DNA from: Eutreptiella sp. 'Long Island Sound 2002'
Lineage: Eukaryota > Euglenozoa > Euglenophyceae > Eutreptiales > Eutreptiaceae
Reading direction: 5' to 3'
Length of the DNA: 64,000 nt
Assembly (NCBI GenBank): GCA_964036045.1
Contig: OZ038379.1
Coordinates: 15,946,317-16,010,316, forward strand
This document shows positions 55,107 through 64,000 of this stretch, piece after piece; within the stretch, counting starts at the first letter, position 1, and every line of letters begins with the position of its first letter. The notes beneath the pieces were generated by a model. That model had not been told where the DNA came from. It worked only from the letters and a program-made list of their open reading frames with translations, and did no database searches. The position numbers and the translations under genes are program-made.

Positions 55107-56160
55107 TTACTGGATGATGGCCAGCCTGCATATTTTTATATCCATATTCTTCCTGGTGAGATCACACTGTACCTCAACCCATGCCGGCTTCATGAAATGG
55201 CCTTGTTGGTCAACATTCAATGGCCCAAGTACATCCGAACCATCCGATGCCCCATCCGAATCTACTTCATACACCTGATTTTCATCATCACCGCCTTCTC
55301 TATCATTTGCATCATCATCATCTTCTTCATCTTCCGCCTCTTCATCTTCCTCCTCGACATCATTTTCGGATGGAACATAACTGGCATCATCCAAGCTGAA
55401 AATGTATTCCTCCTCCAAGCCTTGCAGTCTAATGTCCATTTGGTTGGAGAGGTCTTTTGCTAAACCCGAACCGGTTTTGAGGGCCAACCTATCAAAATCT
55501 ATCTTTGCAGACACATTGTCCCAAATATTGCCCATCCACTTTGTTAAAAGAATCCTTTTTTCTGAAATAGGGACCTGTCCATTCACTATGCGATCATTGT
55601 TGTCCTCCTCCTCCAACCACTCATCATATGCTTTGTGCATATGATTCTTACACATTTTTCCTACCCTTGCATCGATCACAGCAATCTCATCAGTGCATTC
55701 TGATGGCTCCAAGTGCCGCTTTGCGCTGCACTTATTCTACAGGAGGCATGTGAATCGTACATTGGTCTGTGCTGACAAGTTGTCCAAAAATAGGCATGTT
55801 TCCTCTCGTTGGTTGATGGATTGCAAGAAAGGCTTGAATACATGCAGGACCCACTCGCATGCAATTTCATCGTTGACCTACGCCTTTTTCTGCCCAAACA
55901 CAACAACTCTGCTGTCATATTGCCGTGTCTCTGCTTTTGGAATTCTTTGCCCAATGCCCTTGAACACAATCCCTGCCTTTGGCTGTAGTCCCCGTTTGGG
56001 AATGAATTTGCAGCAAAGCTGAAGAATGGTGATAACCCAAAACGGAGAGTGTTGTTGTACAAAAATGAAATGAATGAATTGCTGTCTACACACATTGTGG
56101 TGTTGTGGGATACAAATGCAGGATCCTTCATCCTTTCTAAGTAGGCCTATTTGCAAGATG
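55107..56160 (-). pseudogene. Broken pogo/DDE_1-type transposase, C-terminal half
   Basis: Read on the minus strand from about 56050 down, one frame gives PKAGIVFKGIGQRIPKAE, a block ending GQKKA, TAG, EWVLHVFKPFLQSINQRE, ETCLFLDNLSAQTNVRF, TAG, CTDEIAVIDARVGKM, YDEWLEEEDNNDRI and RILLTKWMGNIWDNV. These are the conserved blocks of the CENP-B/pogo-like DDE_1 superfamily: FLDN holds the second catalytic Asp and VIDA the third. An acidic tail (EEEDEEAEDEEDDDDAND) and a stop follow at 55107. Two in-frame TAG codons (near 55888 and 55733) break it, so it is not functional as read. The first Asp and DNA-binding part lie in decayed sequence upstream (to higher coordinates). Confidence 0.75.
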
Positions 56161-57170
56161 CCTCAATGCACGTGACCGGTACACTCTATGGTAAACTGGT
56201 CTATCGACGTTAGTGTGACACCGATCGGTCTCCATTTGGGAGGAAAAAGAAAAACTTTAGCAGCATCCTTTAGCTCAAACTTTGACCCTTTTTTTGCTTC
56301 AGCAACTTATGGAGTTCCAGCAATAGTTCTTCGACCACCAACTTGCTGCGGAATTGCCGATTACCAAAAACGCCCAAATCCAGTTTTGGCCTCCTTTCGA
56401 GTGGAAGACTCCCGTCACTCCTGGTTGTAGACATGCACCGCTAGGTGACAATACTTCCTTCTACTTACCTTGCCACGTGTAGAACCTTCCTATTAAAAGT
56501 AGATAGAGCAGTGCGACTGCTAACTGCACTACTGTTGGACACCATCAATCTGTTGTTCCTTCATCATGACCCATGGTTGCTGGGCAATGGTGAATGGGTA
56601 GCATCAACATCATCCCTGCATTTTGATGCCCTTTATACTTATTATAAATAGGCCGACAATGCTAAGGTATGGGATTGGTGGCGGCTCTACCTTTTTGAAG
56701 ACCTGGATAATATTGCCGTTGTATTGGGTATTCAAACATAGGCCCTGATGCAATGTTTCATTGGTTTTGTAGAATTTGTTGATTTTCAGTGTAAAAGAAT
56801 TCCCAAACATGAACACTAAACCGGATGAGCCGATTCATCATTGCATTTTTTATAATGAAGACACCACAATGTTTCTCCTGCTTGTACCGGCACAATTGGT
56901 GAGCTCAAAATGTTCAAGCGACACAATTGGTTGCCATTTAAACTCTTATTGTTCCTTTTATAGACGAGAAGTTGTTCTTGCATCCAATCTCTGTTCCAGT
57001 GTTGAAGGTGTGGGGCCAACTCACTTATACTTATCCGTTGCACCTGCCATTCTTCTTCTGTACGTTTGCCACTTGCGGTAATGTTGCCTTTTTGGGTGTC
57101 CTCATTGTATTTGTGACCCCAACGCGCATGAGTGTTGATTGGGAAGCTTCCCATTATTGCGCCCATCTAC
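56161..57170 (-). pseudogene. Further decayed minus-strand sequence, probably the same transposon
   Basis: Protein-like stretches persist on the minus strand in changing frames: GSKFELKDAAKVFLFPPK near 56240, and the 116-codon frame 56816-57166 with HARWGHKYNEDTQKGN, EEEWQVQRISISELAPHL and HWNRDWMQEQLLVYKRNN. Several stops intervene. By position it could be the N-terminal and DNA-binding portion of the transposase at 55107, but the match is not certain. Confidence 0.35.
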
Positions 57171-59434
57171 AGTGGACAGCAAACTTACCTGGACACATTA
57201 AATGTAATGATGTATCCTTGGAGAATCAGGTACTAAAAATTTTTGCTATGAGCACTCTTTCTACAGAGTTTGTCGGGCGAGATTGGTGTCTACTCTCTCA
57301 GATTTGGACTATCTTGATTAGGTGATTCAATGACATTTGTTGTCTTGACAACATCTTAACACCGCGATACCAGAGGGTAATACAATAGAACCACATTGGT
57401 GATAATGTGCTTCTTTCACTGACACAGTGTGAGCAATCTATCATCGGTTCGGAACATAGAGGTGGAGGGTGGGTAGGAATCCTCTGTGTATATGTCTTGA
57501 GGGCTTGGCATCATTCTTTTGTGCCTTTGTCATGGCCACGTGTTGTGCATTATCTAGCAAGTAGGTAAGCTTTTGAATCTGGTAGTGTTGCAAATAACCA
57601 GTTTTTGTCGATTGATTTCACAAAAACAACCTGTTTTGCCAATTCTTGGTTTTCAACGAAACCAGTTTTTCCGATTATTTGCTCCAAGATTCTACCAAGA
57701 TTCTCAAATAAATTGCAAATGAGGCCATATAAGCCAGAGCAAAGGGGCAAACACAATATGGCAGCTTGTATTTTACAATCTACTCGCAATTGTCGAGACG
57801 ATACCTTATTTTGGTGCAAAAGGTGGACACAATGTATTACTGAAAATAAAAATCTTGACGGTGAATGATCACTCCAATTATTGGGTTTGAATTGGTTTTG
57901 GAAATAACCGGTTGTGCCGACTGTTTTGAAAATGACCTCCAATTATTGCCGATAACAAGTTTTTTCAATTAATTAGTAAAACCGGTTCTGAACCCTATTT
58001 GCCCTTCACACAGCACAGCACGAAACTTTATGCTATTCTGAGGCCTTTGTCTTCTGTCAAACAATTTTTCTGCACAATAGCGCGCTCGCCACATTGCAGA
58101 GGTAACCGTGAGTACGTGAATGAAAATTGACGTGTTGAAGCTTTCATGTTGAACTGCTGGGTTGCCTAACCTGCTGGGCTGGAGCCTAAAAAAAATATGT
58201 TGCTGCTCAATGGGTTTGACCTGCGGTGCATCTCATGCACCACCATCAAAAACAATTAACAGCTCTATCCTGGGATGAAGATTTCTTCATGCAACTGCGA
58301 TTAACCAATTTAATGAAGGGGGAACCATGCTTTCAGAAAATGGACAAACCCTTTCGGAGGACGTCAACATGAACTCAACTGAACACCCCCATATGAACCC
58401 ACTGGTCCAGAGTTATTATTGAATGCTGTGCAAGGGTTTGGACTGTTCACTCTAGGGCAGTGGATTCCAAATTCTTCCACAATCTACAAGAGGTCAGCAG
58501 TGAGATCAGAAGGCAACTACCAAAACAAGGTAATTACATTGGTCTGCCAAACATGAGAACACTGGCAACATGACTGGTTAGAAATGAACAGAGCTCTCCC
58601 ACCCTCCCCCCTCCCTCCCTCTTGAGGTGTGTTTCAAATGATGACACATAATTCAAACAGCCTTTGAGCAGAAATGTGCCAAAGAAATGTGTACAGCAGC
58701 ACATGGGTTGAATATTGGTTGGAATTTGTACAGATGTATTGTACATCTAATGGGGAGGACATCCGTGACTCATGTGCCCAACCACATTATGGGTTCGAAA
58801 TATGGGGTGGAATTGAATAAAAGTTGCTTTGGGTATAGGTCAAGCACAGCTGGATAGGTCAGTGTGATGCATACACTTCTAATTGTTTCAATCTCAAGAA
58901 CCATGACTGAAGCAACAGCCCCCTCAAACTCACCATTTGTCCATTGAATGTGTGTAGCCCAATTATGCATGAAGCTCATGCACTTATGTCTGCACAGCAC
59001 CCTGAGGGACAGGCACCTTTCTGCACCACATGCCAGCAAACATCCCACCTGATTTAGTGATGGCAACACAACCCACAACTAACTGTCCAAGCTCGAGTCT
59101 CACAGGCCACTACTTGTGTGTGCGTGTTTGTGTGTATGCCTGTGACGTTCCCATGACCCTCCTGCAAGCCAGCCACCTCTAGAATCACGCCCGGATTTCT
59201 GGTTTGACCATGACTCCAGGGTCCACGTTTGAGCGTAATCGGCGTCTATGCACCCAAGGAAGAATCCGTCTCTCCCCCTACCTACAGCCTTGGGGAGCCT
59301 GATCAGCACCATGGGAAGCTCTGTGGTCACTCTCAGGGGAGTGTTTGCCCTGCGCGTGCCCTGCGCGCGCCATGTGCGCACCCTGCGCACTACTTTTAGT
59401 ATGACTTTTCCAGATTCAGTCCCCAAGTTCACCA
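57171..59434. other. No supported gene; AT-rich degenerate repeats
   Basis: Positions about 57590-57990 contain several imperfect phrases of the AACCAGTTTTT/AACCGGTT type with CGATTATT or CAATTATTG near them, a decayed low-copy repeat. The remaining ORFs are short and show no known motif. A copy of the GC-rich dispersed motif lies at 59340-59402. Confidence 0.45.
59340..59402 (+). repeat. GC-rich dispersed motif, diverged copy
   Basis: CAGGGGAGTGTTTGCCCTGC, then GCGTGCCCTGCGCGCGCC and TGCGCACTACTTTTAGTATG repeat the motif of 15995 with an expanded GC-rich middle. Confidence 0.55.
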
Positions 59435-59752
59435 TTACCCAATGAAGCCTCGGGATGGGGAATGTGATGACGGTTGTGTCGGGGAGCGACCGCGAATGCG
59501 GCTTCCATCAACAAGGGGGTCCAAAGGAACTTCTAGAGAGACGTCAACTGCAGGAATTGATGGGGATGGTGGTGGAGACTCGAGACTGGGGACACCAAAG
59601 GAGATGGAGTCCATGGGGCATCGATGATTGACGACCCGCACACCACCTTGATCATGCTCCAACTCCACATGCCAAAGGCCAACCACCTTCGCCAGTACCC
59701 GAAGCCCCATAGACTTGGTGTAGAACACCCTGTCCCCAATGCTCAACTCCAT
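59435..59752 (-). CDS. Small protein with an SH3-like fold signature, possible retroelement remnant (105 aa)
   Basis: ATG at 59752 begins MELSIGDRVFYTKSMGLR. The first 50 residues (VLAKVVGLWHVELEHDQG, then VRVVNHRCPMDSISFG) alternate hydrophobic and polar residues as small beta-barrel domains do and recall chromo/SH3-like tails found at the end of retroelement polyproteins and in Tudor-type readers. A Pro/Ser-rich tail (ESPPPSPSIPAVDVSLEV) follows. No pol domains are seen upstream on this strand, so it is an isolated piece. The identification is by feel of the fold only. Confidence 0.4.
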   Translation of the reverse strand: MELSIGDRVFYTKSMGLRVLAKVVGLWHVELEHDQGGVRVVNHRCPMDSISFGVPSLESPPPSPSIPAVDVSLEVPLDPLVDGSRIRGRSPTQPSSHSPSRGFIG

Positions 59753-61329
59753 AACAAATAGCAAAAGGGCTCTGAAGACACGAGGGGCAAAAGCTGATGC
59801 TCCACAGCAGGCAGGCTGAATGTATCACCATGTACCCAGCTCAACGTGCCTGTTTGACAATACACATGTATGCACCGTGTAGCCCTACAACACATCAAAC
59901 TAGGGGAATTGGGGGACAAGGTGCGGGAAAGGGGCCGGTCCATATCCCCAACCAGAAAGGGTGAGGGAAAAGGCAAGTCCATGAGGAGAAATCATCCCAA
60001 ATCGCCGCATCCCACCCAACCACCCACTTACCCACCCCAAAAGCAAGGGTAGGAATCAGATTCAGCCCAAAAAATTGCCGTGTGCGCGCCTTGTGCACTA
60101 ACGCTCCCTCCTTGACCTGTAGGGCCACCTCATCCGTCGGCAACAAAACACGGCTTTGAGTTTGCGATGGTGCCCACCCACTGCTTTAAAACTGTTTATG
60201 CCACAAGTACCCTCTCCAATAAACAACCCCCTTCCGTGCAACAGCTGCTGCTGGCAGCCTTGGCCACAAAGTACACGTGCGCAAGGAATTCCACCCAATT
60301 CTCCAGTACGAAAAGGGCCTACTTTTTGCATAGCGCACGCGCAGCGCACGGTGTGCCACCAGCATGGGTCAGCAGGAACAGCTAACAAGTGTGGGAGTAT
60401 ACCTGGGACACCCCAAGAATTGCGAAAAACCAAATAGTGCCTTCTATGTACATCACCTCTTTGACCACGATCAGCAAACTGCGAGGTTCAACTGTGTTTG
60501 TTTGTGGGGGGAGTATGCGCTACAACAAACCACGAGTTCAAAGGTGTTTGATGAGCCGCCGTGCAGAACCCTGAACACACTGATTGACAGCTTTCTGACC
60601 CTAGCAACACCACTCCATCCCTGTCCTGTCTCTCATCCATACATTAATTGAGCTTTCATTGACATGCATTGCATCTTGGCATTAAGGTGCAATGCATTTG
60701 CTGAGAAGGACAGCAATTCACAAACCAGTCACTCTGCAGAAACACCACAACGGACAAAGCAAACAGCACTTGGGCACTTCATACTGCTCTTTGCGGGACT
60801 CACTCAAACCTCCAGGGGGTTTGGGGACCCAACCCATGGGCCTGTTGGAAGTGCGCATATTCGTGGCCAGTCCAGGCCTCTTTCTGAAGTGAGGGACCAC
60901 CAAGTTGGCCAAAGCCAACAGCAGTGATGAGTTTTTGATGAATTTTTATTGGCGATGAGGGAATTTTGGGGGATGCCAAGCTGAGCATGGGCCGCACCAC
61001 CTGTTGTGCTGCTTGATTGTTGCATGCGCCGGACTGTGGGACTCTGCCATGTGTGCAATCACCGGGCCGAAGTTGACTTGAAACGCCGACACCGAGCTTT
61101 CCCTGCCTAACCTCAATTAGAGCATGCCCCAAATGCAATTCAGGTCCCTTCTTCTGGCACACCCATATGACGCCCCAGCCATCAACATCTTGCTGCATGT
61201 GCCAAGGGAGCCGTTGTACCCAGGACACAGCCAATATTATGGCTGAGGCAAGGACAGTCCATCCAAACACAACCGCTCACTGCTGTGTGGTGGCCCTGCA
61301 GTTGCCCCTTGGGGACACCAACCGCGCCT

Positions 61330-61390
61330 CTGGGGGAATCCTTGCACTGTGCGCGCACTGCGCGCTACTTTTAGACTAGATTCCCCTGTG
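61330..61390 (+). repeat. GC-rich dispersed motif, best second copy
   Basis: AATCCTTGCACTGTGCGCGC followed by ACTGCGCGCTACTTTTAGAC and TAGATTCCCC parallels 15995-16055 on both sides of the core. Confidence 0.65.
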
Positions 61391-61807
61391 AAGAGCCCCC
61401 AATACCGACCCCTTCCAAACACCCTCAAAATTAGGCCACCCCAGCTACCCTAGCTCAAGACAGTTGCGGACCACCTTCCCTTCCCATCAGATGCCATGAA
61501 ATAATGTCCCTTGAATCTTTGAAGCCCTTTAGGATCCCAAAGAAGAACACCCGCCAGTGTAATGAGGGACAAAGGAAAGTCTTTCGACCAATCGAATCTC
61601 GGCAACAACACAATTCAAGTAAGACTACACACCATACACATTTGCCCACCATGCACCTCAGATTATCAAGCTGCTCTTTGTCTAATGGTTGATCTTCATT
61701 TGCACACTTGTCACCTGCATGTTGATCTTTACCTTGACAATTGCATCCGACACAGGATGCAAATCAAGAGGCTGATGCAGTGTGGGTTTCTAGTACGGCG
61801 AGATGCC

Positions 61808-61852
61808 CAAATAGTCGCACTATGCGCGCACTGCACGCGCACTGCGCTTAAG
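61808..61852 (+). repeat. GC-rich dispersed motif, short copy
   Basis: ATGCGCGCACTGCACGCGCA followed by CTGCGCTTAAGGCCCCCC matches the motif but has lost most of the CTACTTTTAG end. Confidence 0.4.
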
Positions 61853-63536
61853 GCCCCCCCTCTACCTAGGAAACTGCAGTTGTTGCACATGGTAGCGTCG
61901 TGCTGGCGAGGCCAGCCCCAACAAAATTGTTCAGGTGGGGGTACTAGGAACGGCGCTCACGGTGCACACGCAGCGCGTACATCGGGGCTGTACCAAGAGC
62001 GCACAGACAGTATTTTGAGGGCCTATGATGGGGGGCCATTGGGCCAGGTCCAAAACCCTGCACCGTGCGGGCGCGGTGCCCTCACGACATTGAAGGCCAG
62101 CTGTTGAACGCTTCAGTGATCTGACGGCCCAGTGCAACAGTTACCTGTGCACATACGCACACATATGGAGGCACCAAGTCGAAAGACAGCCAATGAGTGC
62201 GACTGGGAGGAGGACAACAGGGACGTGCTCTTGCAAGGGGGTTTGTGACAAAGGATCAGTAAGTGTGCTGGTGGGACATTTGATCACACCACCCTACCAG
62301 TACTCACCTCCGCAAGGGCGTCTGTTCTATTATAGTACAGGCAGCCATGTTTCGGTGGTAGGTGGTGGGGGGCAAAGCCGTCGGCGGCACTTAATCAGCA
62401 GCTTGCAGTGAATCGACAGTGGTTGGCAGCACTTGAAGGTTCACTGACAGTGGTTTTCGTCCTCTCCAATGCTCGGCCTCTGCATATCTGAGCCCCTTCG
62501 CAATCCCCCGGAGACGCGGTGCAACACCCACATGCACCACCTCCAGGCTCAGTGCTGGGACACAGGCTCCAGCTGTACTATTCATTCCTAGATGTATGAT
62601 AACAAGTTCCAGTGCTGCAGGTTGTGGTCAAGGTTGTGCAATGTGAGTTAGGGTTATTATGCAGCCAAAGGACAGCAGGGCGCAATAGGTGGGATGATAA
62701 ACCGAAGTGGCACTCATGAGACAAACCTTCACCTTGTTGACTGGCAGGAACACTGGAAAGAGGTATGCATCACTCTGCAGTGTGTACTCTAATGTTTGGC
62801 ACAGGTTGTGGGTGAGAGGTGTGGGACTGAGACTGCATAGCGTTCGCTCACATGCGATACACATACATCACCTGAGAAGCTGTGTGGTGCGTGTTTGTGT
62901 GAGCATGACGGATCATCATTATGAGGAGGGAGTCACTATGACGGTGAAACAGGCTGGCGCTCAGGGGGCGAAGGGTGGGGAAATGCATGACATTTCACAC
63001 TTCTTGGTCTGCAGTGGGGATGGAAGGGTCGCAGGACCACTCACTTTCAGGGAGAGCACAGGAAGGCAAGGAAGAGCAACATGGTAGGAAGCACGCAATT
63101 TGGGAATCAGCGATGCTTCTTTTTGCACAAAATGTTGATGAGGCTTGGCATGCAAAACATCCATTCTGTGGTAGTTTTCACGGAAGCACTCTTCTCCGCC
63201 CCCAAAACACCCAAAAAGCAAAACACGTGGCAATTCTACTTGGCAAATGACGTGCCACAATCATTTGGTCGAGCCTTCTTGTGAACACACAGGCTTAACA
63301 AGGGATCTCCATCTATGCACACGTCATTGCAAAGCCAAAGCAAACTTGTGCATGCAGCCGTTGGATGGCCCTAGGGGCATAAAATAAGTATCATCATCAT
63401 CATCCTCGTTCACATTGAACTTGGGTGTCTGACCCAATAGAGGAAGGGATGTGCCCTAAAAGGCCATAGGGGGTTTATTGCTCAAGGCAGGTCTCTGCGA
63501 GGTGGACTTGCCGAATGCAATAGAATTTCGTCTTCC

Positions 63537-63668
63537 AAAATGATGATTTTACAAGGGGTTAAACATCCAACTTCCTACATTGTGGTAGGCTACGCGATCA
63601 TTCCCCCCAAAACGGGGTATAAGGCGTGCGCGGGTGCGCTTGATCTAACAACCTCTTCAAGATGATTT
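63537..63668 (+). repeat. Dispersed repeat, copy 2 (first copy at 10886)
   Basis: Same orientation and block order as 10886-11020, including AAAATGATGATTTTACA, GGCTACGCGA, CCCCCCAAAACGGGGTATA and TGCGCTTGATCTAACAACCT. The start and end of similarity agree in both copies, so it is a defined unit of about 132 bp. Confidence 0.7.
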
Positions 63669-64000
63669 CAAGGCACAAAAAGGAACAGGGTGTCGAATCA
63701 TGCGTTGCTGCTTCTGACACACTCCAACCTGAAATGAGAACTTTTTACACAAGGCAAGCGCCACCACAAATTCATTGCTGTCTGGTGGCTGCACAAGGAG
63801 GGGAATACATTTACCACCTCTCAGCTCTCAGTGCATTGCAAGTGGTTCCAGGGTAATAAAGAAGTTTGGACAGAAACGTCTCGTGTACAGCTCAGCGTGG
63901 CCCAGGTTGAAGTCGTTGGTGCACCGTCCATTTACGGGACCTTGGCCGGGTAAATCGCAGTTTAGATAGATCGTGTGCTCGTGTGACAGCCCAAAAGGGT
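63669..64000. other. No supported gene
   Basis: Two short overlapping plus-strand ORFs are present without a recognisable motif. Confidence 0.4.

Larger units (their letters stand above)
59753..63536. other. No supported gene
   Basis: ORFs are short and overlap on both strands. Two copies of the GC-rich dispersed motif lie at 61330-61390 and 61808-61852, and a related GC-rich phrase is inverted near 60318-60345. A (CAT)n run is near 63390. Confidence 0.4.

Noticed and set aside
58780-58810. GGGTTCGAAATATGGGG as a tRNA T-arm
   Set aside because: No matching D-arm, anticodon arm or acceptor stem could be built around it.

Overview
The window looks like nuclear DNA of a eukaryote, most likely a unicellular alga. 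The reasons are GT-AG introns with pyrimidine tracts, a split gene for the eukaryote-specific signal recognition particle protein SRP68, DIRS, piggyBac and pogo-type transposons, very long satellite arrays and low gene density. I cannot name the species. DIRS elements with split direct repeats are known from green algae among others, so a green-lineage alga is a reasonable guess and no more.

Layout. 1-6545 is one continuous 48-bp satellite. 6546-10585 holds several other tandem repeat families; one 186-bp array is interrupted by a 2.1-kb segment carrying a long minus-strand ORF. 10886-11020 is a dispersed repeat whose second copy lies at 63537-63668. 13217-15381 (minus) is a small three-exon gene for a putative N-myristoylated protein, with its last two exons duplicated in tandem downstream. 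16888-20130 contains an intact piggyBac-type transposase, an acidic/coiled-coil companion ORF and palindrome-rich repeats on both sides and in the introns. 20131-36117 is mostly unassigned; it contains a possible acidic nuclear protein (21861-23054), a Pro/Ser-rich ORF (29164-29919) and simple repeats. 36118-36310 is a MITE-like unit with nested palindromes. 40620-42018 is a decayed Gag-like gene.

43048-48409 is the most informative feature: a nearly complete DIRS-type tyrosine-recombinase retrotransposon. Its ORFs run gag - tyrosine recombinase - RT/RNase H, and its repeats are in the split direct order A1-ORFs-B1A2-B2. A1 and A2 are identical over 97 bp, so it moved recently. Gag and recombinase share one reading frame broken only by a TGA and a TAG. 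The B1/A2 junction sits in a 14-bp inverted repeat with an 8-bp spacer, resembling a simple recombinase site.

49171-52620 is SRP68, the only clear housekeeping gene. 55107-57170 holds a decayed pogo/DDE_1-type transposase on the minus strand. The last 7 kb has a small SH3-like ORF, several copies of a GC-rich dispersed motif and the second copy of the dispersed repeat. Apart from SRP68, the myristoylated-protein gene and perhaps three hypothetical genes, the window is repeat and mobile-element territory; the three complete or near-complete element types (DIRS, piggyBac, pogo) look like independent insertions.
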